Notes: generated by a model not told the origin, from the letters alone. Positions 23,654 through 31,188 are shown, numbered from the stretch's first letter. The stretch is 34,426 nt of DNA from Bacilli bacterium (GCA_900772445.1 CAAHEL010000003.1:1-34426); one strand, 5' to 3'. Made by a program: numbers and translations.

Positions 23654-25577
23654 ATATCTCGGTATTTTTAACTCTTAACTTCTTAAAATAATTATATTTA
23701 AGAGTTAAATCATTCTTCTTAATAACATAATTAATATAATAATTCTTTTCTTCCAAAGCAACAGGGTCCATATACTTACCATTAGTAACAACACCACCAT
23801 CAACATATACATTACCATCATACCAAGAATAATCACTGAAAAATACATATCCACTATAATTAGGATTTAAAGCATCTTCCCCAATATAATAATTAGGATG
23901 ATATTCCAAACCAAATAAATTAAGTACCGTAGGTAATATATTAAGTTGTGAAGTAACTTGATTAACATTCGTTTTCTTCATATCACTACTATATATAAAG
24001 AATGGAGTATGATTAATTAAATTATTATCAGTTTCCTTATATTTATCCAAAATACTTTGGTCGCTAATCGTATATAAATAATGGTCTGTAAATACCACAA
24101 ACACAGTATTATCAAAAACACCTTTTTCCTTTAATAACTCTATAAGTAAACTAACCATATAATCAGTTTCCTTTGCTTGAATTCTAGCACAATCTTCTTC
24201 AGTAAGACTCATCAAAGCAACATCTTCCGGAGTATAAGATAATTCTAATATCTTCTTACAAACACCTTTCGTACTACTAAACGGAGTATGATTAGAATAA
24301 GAAATAATATAATCTAGAAAATTACCTTCCTCAGGAACTAATTTTTCCCTAAAAGTTTCATTCAAAACTAATTCTCTATCTAATTCATATTCAGCATTCT
24401 CATAAACATTCAAATCCTTAAGACCATAATAATTATCATATCCCCAATTAGAGTAGTTAACACCTCTAGAATAATATTCACTAGTATTCATATGAAAAGC
24501 ATTAACAGAATATCCATCTTGCTTAAATAATTTAGCAAGCGTATAATCAAAAGCATTTTTATTAAAAGTATAAGCATTTTGTGTATAAGATACCGGAGTT
24601 AAAAACCCAGTATTAACAGCAAATTCAGAATTAAATGTTGACCCCCCACCATTATAATAAGAATAATGATTATTAAATACAAACGAATTATTAAGCATTC
24701 CATATAAAGTCGGAGTATCATTTTCATTAAATAACCAACTATCAATTCCTTCTAACTGTAAAAGAACAATATTCTTACCCTTAAACATACCAGTATATTT
24801 CGTATTATAATTATCTTCTGGAGTATTATAAACAACATCTAAAAAATCCTTTTCTTCTTCATTATTAGTTTTCTTTTCCCTAATATAAGTCACATAGAAA
24901 TTTCTAAAAGTATATTCATACAAACCAGATAATGACATACTCTTATTATTATCATTAAAAGATATATATATATTTCTAGGATTTCTCCAAGTATTCCAAG
25001 ATAACTCATTATTTGCGTTTCCAAGAAGTGTTGGAATAAATAAATGAAGTACCATAAATACAAGAAAACAACTAACACCTATCTTAAAATTATTCCTTTT
25101 TCTACTAGGCATATACTTAACAATAAATATAACCATAACTATAACAAGAAATAAAATAACATAAATTAACTTATTAGCATTTAATAAAGAATCTAACATA
25201 TAACTGCTTCCTTCACTAGCAAGTTCAACTAAACTAAAATCAAAGAAATTATCAGTTACAGAATAATAAACATTATTAACTAAAAAGAATATCATAGCAA
25301 TAAAAACAAATATTGAATAAAGTATCTTTCTCTTATTATTCTTAAACGACAAACAAATTCCCATTACCAACAATACCCATATAAAGGTAAAAAAATTAGG
25401 AACAAGTGCATTTAATTTAAAAAAATTAATCTTTCTTCCAAAATATCTAGTAGCAATATCCAATATAAAAAATGGAATAGGCATATATATAATATGAATA
25501 TACTTTTTAATCAAATACTTATATTTATTAAAAAACTTCTGTACTTTTTTTTGTACTTTTTTTAAAACTTCTTTCAT
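23652..25577 (-). CDS. LTA-synthase-family membrane sulfatase (copy A)
   Basis: A 641-residue polytopic membrane enzyme of the LtaS/alkaline-phosphatase superfamily. Four or five hydrophobic segments occupy residues about 25-180 (YIHIIYMPIPFFILDIATRY, FFTFIWVLLVMGICLSF, IYVILFLVIVMVIFIVKYM and others). The extracellular domain then starts with KNIVLLQLEGIDSWLF. The nucleophile site reads GGGSTFNSEF with Thr314, where Staphylococcus aureus LtaS has Thr300. Further motifs are SYSNHTPF and FVVFTDHYLY. Such enzymes transfer glycerol-phosphate from phosphatidylglycerol to lipoteichoic acid or related polymers. It is divergent from a second family member at 25692, with its own promoter (minus TTAACA at 25623-25618, 17 bases, TATAAT at 25600-25595). 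RBS is weak (GTGATG). The exact polymer is not known. Confidence 0.88.
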   Translation of the reverse strand: MKEVLKKVQKKVQKFFNKYKYLIKKYIHIIYMPIPFFILDIATRYFGRKINFFKLNALVPNFFTFIWVLLVMGICLSFKNNKRKILYSIFVFIAMIFFLVNNVYYSVTDNFFDFSLVELASEGSSYMLDSLLNANKLIYVILFLVIVMVIFIVKYMPSRKRNNFKIGVSCFLVFMVLHLFIPTLLGNANNELSWNTWRNPRNIYISFNDNNKSMSLSGLYEYTFRNFYVTYIREKKTNNEEEKDFLDVVYNTPEDNYNTKYTGMFKGKNIVLLQLEGIDSWLFNENDTPTLYGMLNNSFVFNNHYSYYNGGGSTFNSEFAVNTGFLTPVSYTQNAYTFNKNAFDYTLAKLFKQDGYSVNAFHMNTSEYYSRGVNYSNWGYDNYYGLKDLNVYENAEYELDRELVLNETFREKLVPEEGNFLDYIISYSNHTPFSSTKGVCKKILELSYTPEDVALMSLTEEDCARIQAKETDYMVSLLIELLKEKGVFDNTVFVVFTDHYLYTISDQSILDKYKETDNNLINHTPFFIYSSDMKKTNVNQVTSQLNILPTVLNLFGLEYHPNYYIGEDALNPNYSGYVFFSDYSWYDGNVYVDGGVVTNGKYMDPVALEEKNYYINYVIKKNDLTLKYNYFKKLRVKNTEI

Positions 25578-25594
25578 AAATCATCACTGAAATA

Positions 25595-25623
25595 ATTATA
25601 ACAAAAAAAACATATTCTGTAAA
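25595..25623 (-). promoter_or_regulatory. Promoter of the minus-strand LTA-synthase-like gene
   Basis: On the minus strand TTAACA (25623-25618), 17 bases, then TATAAT (25600-25595), close to the sigma-A consensus. Confidence 0.75.
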
Positions 25624-25641
25624 TAAAATAATCAACCTTAT

Positions 25642-25670
25642 TGTACTAATTTACATAAAGTGATATAATT
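25642..25670 (+). promoter_or_regulatory. Promoter of the plus-strand LTA-synthase-like gene
   Basis: TTGTAC (25642-25647), 17 bases, TATAAT (25665-25670) with an extended TG-N upstream (TGATATAAT). Confidence 0.75.
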
Positions 25671-25691
25671 AATTAAGAAAAAGAGGTACAT

Positions 25692-27656
25692 ATGAAAAAG
25701 GAAAAAATAGAAAAATATATTAAAAATCACATATTAACAATATATTTTATATTGTCATCATTAATTAATTCCACAGTATTAAGATGGACTATATTAGATA
25801 ATTCATTTAGTTTAAAACCATTTTTAATTGATTTAGGACTAATCTTACTAGTATGTTCCTTTTCATACTTTATTAAACCAAAATCAAGAATAAAATACTA
25901 TGGAATATGGTCGTTTATCTTTGTAGCAATATGCATAATTAACGCCCATTATTATGGATATTATTCATCGTTCGCATCAATCAGTCTACTAGCAACATCA
26001 ACATTTGTCACTGATGTATCGGATGCCGTAGTAAAAGACGTACTACATATCAAATATTTCTTATATCTTTGGCAACTATTTGGTTTATTATATCTAAACT
26101 ATAGACTGAAAAAAAATAAATATTACGAAAAAAGAGCAGAGTATAATAAGAAAAAAATATTCAAAAAAACACTAATAACATCTCTAATAGTAATATGTTC
26201 TGCCTTAATATTTGTCAAAGGTTCAGAATGGAATAGATTTAGAAACTTATGGAATAGAGAAACAGTAGTAAGAACATTTGGAATATATACATATCAATTT
26301 AATGATTTAATCCAAAGTTTAAGACCAAGATTAAATAATATCTTCGGTCACGACAAAGCATATAAAAGTTTTGTTGAATATTACGAAGATAAAAAAGATG
26401 AAAAAACAACTAATAAATATACCGGAATATTCGAAGGAAAAAACGTAATAGTAATACACGCCGAGAGTATTCAAGGTATTGCTCTTAATAGAGAATTTAA
26501 TGGAAAAGAAGTAACACCTAATTTAAATAAATTATCAAAAGAAGGAATATATTTCAGTAACTTTTATTCCCAAGTTGGAGTAGGTACAAGTAGTGATGCA
26601 GAATTCACTTTCTCAACATCATTAATGCCATCTTCAAGTGGAACGGTATTTGTAAATTATTTTAATAGAGACTATATTACAATTCAAAAACTAATGAAAG
26701 AAAAAGGGTACTACGTAACAAGTATGCACGCTAATAACGGAGACTTTTGGAATAGAGAAGTAATGCATAAAAATATGGGGTATGATATGTTTTATGATAA
26801 AGATTACTTTACCATTGATGAAACAATAGGTTTAGGATTATCAGACAAATCTTTCTTTAAACAAGTAATTCCGTACTTACAAGATATAAAACTATCAAAC
26901 AAAAAATTCTATACAACATTAATAATGTTATCTAACCATACACCATTTGATGACTTAGAATTAACTGACGAATTTGAAACATTAGTTAATTATGATATCA
27001 ATGGTAGAAAAATAACAGCAAATCCAATCGAAGGAACAATGTTAGAAAACTATTTCAGGTCAGTTCATTATGCAGATCAGGCAATCGGACAATTAATTAA
27101 TGACCTCGATGAAAATGGACTACTAGATAATACAGTATTAATAATCTATGGCGATCACGAAGCAAGAATAGATAAAGAAGAATATGATTTATTATATAAT
27201 TACAATCCACTTACAGGTAAATTATATGACGAATCAGAAGAAAACTATGTAGAATATAATAAATACGATTATGAATTAGATAAAAAAGTACCATTCATCA
27301 TTTGGACTAAAGATAAAATACCTCAAGAAGAAGTAACAATCCCAACCGGAATGATTGATGCTTTACCAACATTAGGCAATATGTTTAATATTAAAAGTAA
27401 ATACCAATTAGGAACTGATATCTTCAATATAATAACCGGAGATAACACAGTAACATTTACAGATGGTTCTTATTTAACTAGTAAGATATATTATAGTGCA
27501 CAAAAAAATGAAATATATCCAATAACTGGGGAAGCAGTCGAAGAATCATATGTTAAAAAAAATGCAGAAAAATCAGATAAAATAATAGAAATATCAAACG
27601 ACATAATTAATTTCAACCTGATTAAAGAATACGAAGAAAAACAATTGGTAAAATAA
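25692..27656 (+). CDS. Lipoteichoic acid synthase-like protein (copy B)
   Basis: A 654-residue member of the LtaS family. The N-terminal about 170 residues carry five hydrophobic segments. The extracellular sulfatase-type domain has KNVIVIHAESIQGIAL (metal-binding Glu), TPNLNKLSKEGIYFSNFYSQ, the nucleophile region GVGTSSDAEF (Thr299, Ser300), HANNGDFWNREVMHKNMGYD, MLSNHTPFDD and IIYGDHEARI. This is closer to canonical LtaS than copy A. Aligned with the staphylococcal GQGKTSDSEF, the catalytic Thr position is Ser300, with Thr299 next to it. It would polymerise glycerol-phosphate from phosphatidylglycerol on the outer membrane face. AAAAAGAGG is the ribosome site. It is divergent from copy A by a 114-base spacer with two promoters, and is ended by a strong terminator before the agr-like locus. 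Confidence 0.9.
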   Translation: MKKEKIEKYIKNHILTIYFILSSLINSTVLRWTILDNSFSLKPFLIDLGLILLVCSFSYFIKPKSRIKYYGIWSFIFVAICIINAHYYGYYSSFASISLLATSTFVTDVSDAVVKDVLHIKYFLYLWQLFGLLYLNYRLKKNKYYEKRAEYNKKKIFKKTLITSLIVICSALIFVKGSEWNRFRNLWNRETVVRTFGIYTYQFNDLIQSLRPRLNNIFGHDKAYKSFVEYYEDKKDEKTTNKYTGIFEGKNVIVIHAESIQGIALNREFNGKEVTPNLNKLSKEGIYFSNFYSQVGVGTSSDAEFTFSTSLMPSSSGTVFVNYFNRDYITIQKLMKEKGYYVTSMHANNGDFWNREVMHKNMGYDMFYDKDYFTIDETIGLGLSDKSFFKQVIPYLQDIKLSNKKFYTTLIMLSNHTPFDDLELTDEFETLVNYDINGRKITANPIEGTMLENYFRSVHYADQAIGQLINDLDENGLLDNTVLIIYGDHEARIDKEEYDLLYNYNPLTGKLYDESEENYVEYNKYDYELDKKVPFIIWTKDKIPQEEVTIPTGMIDALPTLGNMFNIKSKYQLGTDIFNIITGDNTVTFTDGSYLTSKIYYSAQKNEIYPITGEAVEESYVKKNAEKSDKIIEISNDIINFNLIKEYEEKQLVK

Positions 27657-27662
27657 TTAACT

Positions 27663-27690
27663 AAAACTAGCCTAAATGGTTAGTTTTTTG
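27663..27690 (+). terminator. Terminator after LTA-synthase-like copy B
   Basis: AAAACTAGCC (27663-27672), loop TAAAT, GGTTAGTTTT (27678-27687; one G-T pair), then TT. Confidence 0.8.
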
Positions 27691-27693
27691 ACT

Positions 27694-27718
27694 TTTTTGG
27701 TAAAATTTCTACCAAAAA
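27694..27718. repeat. Perfect inverted repeat upstream of the agr-like regulator gene
   Basis: TTTTTGGTA (27694-27702) and TACCAAAAA (27710-27718) around a 7-base spacer AAATTTC. It lies just before the promoter of the LytTR gene and could be an operator or a second hairpin. Confidence 0.6.
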
Positions 27719-27748
27719 TTACCATTAACCAACAATTAGTGCTATAAT
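27719..27748 (+). promoter_or_regulatory. Promoter of the LytTR regulator-kinase pair
   Basis: TTACCA (27719-27724), 18 bases, TATAAT (27743-27748). ACCA motifs recur across this stretch (27711, 27721, 27728). Confidence 0.6.
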
Positions 27749-27776
27749 AACTTTTAGAGAAGGAAGGAGCAGCTTT

Positions 27777-28505
27777 ATGCTAAGATTTATAACCTGTGAC
27801 GATAATAATGAAGCGTTAGAAAAGACAGTGCATACAATTACCAAAATAATGATGCCATATGATTATGACTACAAAGTAAGTAAATTTAATAATTATTGTG
27901 AGGAGTTAAAAAAACTTATAAAATCACCAGCAGATCAGAAAATATACATTCTGGATGTTGAAATGCCAAAAGTTTCAGGCCTAGAAATTGCCACAGAAAT
28001 AAGAGACCAAGATGACTGGGAGAGTATGATAATATTCGTAAGTGCTCACCCAGAATGTAAAGACGATATTTTCTTTTCCAGAATAATGGCAATAGATTTC
28101 ATATCAAAGTATTTTGACTATGAAAAAAGACTTGAAGAAACATTAAACAAAGTATTAGGAATTTATAATAAAAAGAAACAACTAGTATTTAACTATGATC
28201 ACACAATATATAATATTCCATTAAATAAAATACTATATATTGAAAAAGTAACTGGAGATAAAAAGTGTATAATAAGATGTGAAGGTAAAAAACGATATGA
28301 AGTAATTGCACCATTAAGATTTATAATATCAAAACTAAGTGAAGAATTTTATCAAACACATAAATCATGTATAGTTAACGTAAAACAAATAGCACAAGTT
28401 GATTTTGCATATGGACTAATTACATTTAAAGATGGAAGTCAAACAGATTTACTATCAGTAAGATGCAAGAGAGGACTTAGAAAACATGTTGAAAAATATA
28501 ATTAA
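27777..28505 (+). CDS. AgrA-type LytTR response regulator
   Basis: A 242-residue response regulator. The receiver domain (about 1-125) has the acidic pair CDDN (Asp8/Asp9), the phosphorylation site Asp60 in YILDVEMPKVSGLE, and a conserved Lys in FISKYFD. The C-terminal LytTR DNA-binding domain (about 140-242) shows NIPLNKILYIEKV, FYQTHKSCIVNVKQI and ITFKDGSQTDLLSVR. This is the AgrA/ComE-like class that binds short direct repeats near promoters. It is paired with an AgrC-type kinase that overlaps its end by 20 bases, so the two are translated together. RBS AAGGAAGGAG is strong. Direct target sites cannot be proven, but repeats upstream of agrB are candidates. Confidence 0.95.
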   Translation: MLRFITCDDNNEALEKTVHTITKIMMPYDYDYKVSKFNNYCEELKKLIKSPADQKIYILDVEMPKVSGLEIATEIRDQDDWESMIIFVSAHPECKDDIFFSRIMAIDFISKYFDYEKRLEETLNKVLGIYNKKKQLVFNYDHTIYNIPLNKILYIEKVTGDKKCIIRCEGKKRYEVIAPLRFIISKLSEEFYQTHKSCIVNVKQIAQVDFAYGLITFKDGSQTDLLSVRCKRGLRKHVEKYN

Positions 28506-29811
28506 CTATGGAGTTGGTTCATTTCTGTTAGTTGGTTCGGCAATAATCTTCGCAATGATATTATTAAAAGAAGAACCTAAAATACTCACTAAGAAAAAAT
28601 TTATTTTATTCATTATATGCGTAATATTATATGGATTAGTAATTTATTACTTGAATGATACAACAAAAACATTAATGATTTTTATAATATATTCTTTTTT
28701 ATTCGTTAATCTATTTAAGATTACATATTACAAATCAACTTTTATGACATTTTTATTCATAGTAATTGCTATGATACCTGATGCGTTGTTTCTATTGTTT
28801 TGCATTTCAGTTTTGAAAATGAAACCTGAAGTGTTTTATGCCAAATTTACAAACAATATTATTTCAACTTCAATTATTTGTGTTTTGCTACTGTTAATAG
28901 TCTATATATTCCGTAGACCATTAAGAAAGTTAACAAATTTAAAGATAACTAACAAATCAATAATTATATATGGTATTTTGACATTAATGAGTGTATTAAT
29001 AGTATTTTATAATGCTATGTCAGAAATAATATTAAGTAAGAATGCATTAAGTAATTTTGCTTTAATAAGCATATTTATATTAGTATTTTCTAGTTTTATA
29101 AAACAAAAGTTAGAAAATAATGTTATGGTTGAAAAGTATGATAAATTACTAGAGTTTGTGAAAGTGTATGAAGCAGAAATCGAAGAACAAAAAGCAATTA
29201 GACATGAAAATAAAAATCAACTAATTCTGTTGAAATCTTATGTCGTTGATGATTATGGAAAAGAAAGAATTGTTAACTATATTGATAGTGTAATTAATGA
29301 TTATCGTAGTTGTGATAAAGAAAAATATGCAAACTTCCAATATTTGCCATCAAATGGATTAAAAGGTTTATTCTACTATAAAGCAATGGAAGCAGAAGAT
29401 AAAGGTATAAAACTAAGTATTGCTGTTGCATCTAGAATAGAAAATTCCTTTATAAAAGACTTAAGTGTCGAAGATTTTAAACAATTAGGTAGAATAGTAG
29501 GTGTTTATCTAGATAATGCTATCGAAGCAAGTGCAACTTCAGATGAAAAGAAAATGGGTATTGAAATATTTCAAAAAGAAGATGGAAATTGTGTTGAAAT
29601 AATCATTATGAATACTTATTCTGGTGTAATAGATAAAGAAGCAATTGGAAATATTAGATATTCAACAAAAGGTAAAGGACATGGTTACGGATTAATGATG
29701 GTAAAAAGAATTCTTCAAAATAGTGATATATTCTTTGCCAAAACTATAATCGAAGATAAATTATATATTCAAAAATTACAAATTAGAAATTCTATTCAAA
29801 ACAAAGAATAG
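28486..29811 (+). CDS. AgrC-type sensor histidine kinase
   Basis: A 441-residue membrane kinase. Residues about 10-208 hold six or so hydrophobic segments (VGSFLLVGSAIIFAMILLK, FILFIICVILYGLVIYYL, LMIFIIYSFLFVNLF and so on), the peptide-sensing part of AgrC-like proteins. A helical linker follows (MVEKYDKLLEFVKVYEAEIE). The phosphorylated His240 sits in RHENKNQLILLK, then the GHKL ATPase domain carries the N-box VYLDNAIEAS (Asn344) and the G-box STKGKGHGYGLMMVKRI (about 396-403). The order of domains and the six-helix sensor are the AgrC pattern. It starts inside the regulator gene (20-base overlap). By eye its Leu codons are mostly TTA/TTG while neighbours use many CTA, a weak hint of different origin. 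The ligand is presumably the AgrD peptide encoded convergently. Confidence 0.93.
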   Translation: MLKNIINYGVGSFLLVGSAIIFAMILLKEEPKILTKKKFILFIICVILYGLVIYYLNDTTKTLMIFIIYSFLFVNLFKITYYKSTFMTFLFIVIAMIPDALFLLFCISVLKMKPEVFYAKFTNNIISTSIICVLLLLIVYIFRRPLRKLTNLKITNKSIIIYGILTLMSVLIVFYNAMSEIILSKNALSNFALISIFILVFSSFIKQKLENNVMVEKYDKLLEFVKVYEAEIEEQKAIRHENKNQLILLKSYVVDDYGKERIVNYIDSVINDYRSCDKEKYANFQYLPSNGLKGLFYYKAMEAEDKGIKLSIAVASRIENSFIKDLSVEDFKQLGRIVGVYLDNAIEASATSDEKKMGIEIFQKEDGNCVEIIIMNTYSGVIDKEAIGNIRYSTKGKGHGYGLMMVKRILQNSDIFFAKTIIEDKLYIQKLQIRNSIQNKE

Positions 29812-29826
29812 AGTTTTAATTTTTTG
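29787..29826 (+). terminator. Terminator at the end of the kinase gene
   Basis: AAATTCTATTC (29787-29797) pairs with GAATAGAGTTT (29806-29816; one G-T pair), followed by TAATTTTTT. The left arm and stop codon lie in the coding end. Confidence 0.8.
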
Positions 29827-29870
29827 CTTATTAAAGAATTAACCGAATAAAGTCTTAGCTTTATAACCAT

Positions 29871-29905
29871 AAAAAAATCTATTCATAAAGAATAGAATTT
29901 TTATT
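29871..29905. terminator. Bidirectional terminator between agrC- and agrD-like genes
   Basis: AAAAATCTATTC (29873-29884) pairs with GAATAGAATTTTT (29890-29902) with one bulge, flanked by A and T runs on both strands. It can end agrBD transcription and back up the kinase terminator. It repeats the CTATTC/GAATAG arms of the hairpin at 29787. Confidence 0.75.
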
Positions 29906-29914
29906 TTAAAGTAA

Positions 29915-30031
29915 CTATTTTTCAATCAAAGCCTTAGGCATTTCTGGTTCGTCAACGAATAGCATAAAACATCCTTGAGAACCCATAGTAGCAGCAAAAG
30001 ATCCAAGTAATGATAATAAACTAGCAAACAT
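29915..30031 (-). CDS. agrD: AgrD-like autoinducing peptide precursor
   Basis: A 38-residue peptide precursor on the minus strand, too short for routine gene calling. Its N-terminus is a short hydrophobic or amphipathic leader (MFASLLSLLGSFAATMG). The core is GSQGCFMLFVDEPEMP with a single Cys at 21, followed by KALIEK. The acidic tail (DEPEMP then K-A-L) matches the conserved C-terminal part of AgrD, which has DEPEVP-type motifs, and the Cys sits where the thiolactone is formed. Predicted signal: a cyclic peptide starting near residue 17-21, with ring CFMLF (cleavage after Phe25) or CFMLFV (cleavage before Asp27). AAAAGGAGG stands seven bases before the ATG. It lies 29 bases behind agrB, in the same direction. 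Confidence 0.88.
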   Translation of the reverse strand: MFASLLSLLGSFAATMGSQGCFMLFVDEPEMPKALIEK

Positions 30032-30060
30032 AGTATACCTCCTTTTTCTTTTTTTATAAT

Positions 30061-30675
30061 TTAATTGCAATTAAATCCCATCTTATAACTTTTATAATTA
30101 TCATAAGGTAGATTGAATATTTTATAAGTAATAGGTAATATCATAATAGTTGCTTCAATCATACCTAATAATAAGTAATTAGAAATAATATTTTCATTAA
30201 ATATAATAATAAGAATAGTAAAACCAAACGAAGATATCAAACTAAATATTTTATATTTTTTTCTTTTCTTTTTATTTATTAACGGCCTTTTTTCTGTATC
30301 TGCTGGAGCATATTTATAAATAAGTAATATACAGATAAGTGATATTATTGATTTAATAATAAGTGATAAATTAATATACTCACACAAGTACATACCGCCA
30401 ATAAATAATGTTAGTGAAATTATTAAACAGTGCCAACTTTTTTTAGCGTGCATTCCAAATGCAGTAAGTCTAATAATGTTATAGAATATTAGTAATATTA
30501 AAAGATTTTTTAACTTACCTAAGTAAATTGCAAGAATAAGTATCAATATCAACTTAGTAAAAGTTAAATAAACAGATTCTAATCCATATCTAATAATATC
30601 TAAAGTATCATTATCATAATTAGGATATTTTTTTTTAATCTTATTCATACAATAGTTAAGTAATTTTTTCTTCAT
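30061..30675 (-). CDS. agrB: AgrB-like membrane protease
   Basis: A 204-residue polytopic cysteine protease of the AgrB family, normal length, which cleaves the AgrD C-terminus, helps form the thiolactone and exports the peptide. The catalytic pair is present with the family spacing: His76 and Cys83 in RLTAFGMHAKKSWHCL, as in S. aureus His77/Cys84, and Arg69 precedes it. The PADTEKRPL motif is also typical. Four or more hydrophobic segments follow the pattern of the family. Start: ATG 30675 has GGTGAT well placed. An upstream ATG (30705) would precede the predicted transcription start, because the -10 TATAAT lies at 30699-30694, so it is rejected. agrD follows in the same unit; the promoter region holds three ACTTAA repeats. 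Confidence 0.93.
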   Translation of the reverse strand: MKKKLLNYCMNKIKKKYPNYDNDTLDIIRYGLESVYLTFTKLILILILAIYLGKLKNLLILLIFYNIIRLTAFGMHAKKSWHCLIISLTLFIGGMYLCEYINLSLIIKSIISLICILLIYKYAPADTEKRPLINKKKRKKYKIFSLISSFGFTILIIIFNENIISNYLLLGMIEATIMILPITYKIFNLPYDNYKSYKMGFNCN

Positions 30676-30693
30676 ATTACTATCACCATCTTT

Positions 30694-30755
30694 ATTATAC
30701 AACAATAAGATTAAAAACTTAATGAATTATTCACTTAAGAATTAAAAGAACTTAA
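30694..30755 (-). promoter_or_regulatory. agrB promoter with three ACTTAA repeats, possible regulator sites
   Basis: On the minus strand TATAAT lies at 30699-30694. The position expected for -35 (30722-30717) reads TTAAGT, a poor match, suggesting an activator-dependent promoter. TTAAGT (plus strand ACTTAA) occurs three times, at 30717-30722, 30733-30738 and 30750-30755, spaced 16 and 17 bases. LytTR regulators usually use 9-bp repeats spaced about 21-22, so the fit is inexact. Confidence 0.5.
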
Positions 30756-30827
30756 AAGAAGCAATAAGTTACTTTATAGTTAACACAACACCACGAATAT
30801 ATCAAAGAAAATTACAAACATAAATAA

Positions 30828-30856
30828 TTGAAAAAAAATTAAAAATATAGTATAAT
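30828..30856 (+). promoter_or_regulatory. Promoter of the EIIB-like gene
   Basis: TTGAAA (30828-30833), 17 bases, TATAAT (30851-30856), near consensus. Confidence 0.8.
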
Positions 30857-30873
30857 TTTAATGAGGTGAAGAA

Positions 30874-31188
30874 ATGGAATTATATCAATATATAATTATC
30901 ATAGGTTTTTTATTAATAGTAGCACTAGCAATAGTAAAAAGTAACAAAAAAGATTTTAAACTAGAAGTAAACAAATTAGTTGAATTACTCGGAGGAAAAG
31001 ATAACATTATAGAAACTGAAGCAGAAATGTCTAGATTTAAAGTAACTTTAAAAGATGTAACCAAAGCAAATAAAGAAGGTATCTTAAAACTAGGCGCTAA
31101 AGGTGTAGTAGAAATTGACGATCAATTAAAAATAATAATTGGTAATCAAGCAAAACAATTAAAAAAATGTATTGATGATTTAAAGTAA
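30874..31188 (+). CDS. Membrane-anchored EIIB-like protein lacking the phospho-Cys
   Basis: A 104-residue protein. Residues 3-22 are one membrane segment (IIIIGFLLIVALAIV), and the rest is a PTS EIIB-fold domain of the glucose/sucrose class. DNIIETEAEMSRFKVTLKD lines up with the family motif N-I-x-x-x-x-A-C-x-T-R-L-R-V, so Glu51 stands exactly where the phosphorylated Cys should be. LGAKGVVEIDDQLKIIIG matches the conserved second half. An EIIB that cannot carry phosphate, with an acidic residue in place of Cys, suggests a sensory or structural role rather than sugar transport; this is inference. RBS GAGGTGAAG supports ATG 30874. It has its own strong promoter and terminator and is divergent from agrB. 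No EIIC is nearby. Confidence 0.85.
   Translation: MELYQYIIIIGFLLIVALAIVKSNKKDFKLEVNKLVELLGGKDNIIETEAEMSRFKVTLKDVTKANKEGILKLGAKGVVEIDDQLKIIIGNQAKQLKKCIDDLK

Noticed and set aside
30676..30705. Ten-codon N-terminal extension of AgrB
   Set aside because: The TATAAT box and the GGTGAT ribosome site lie inside it; the start at 30675 matches the family N-terminus.
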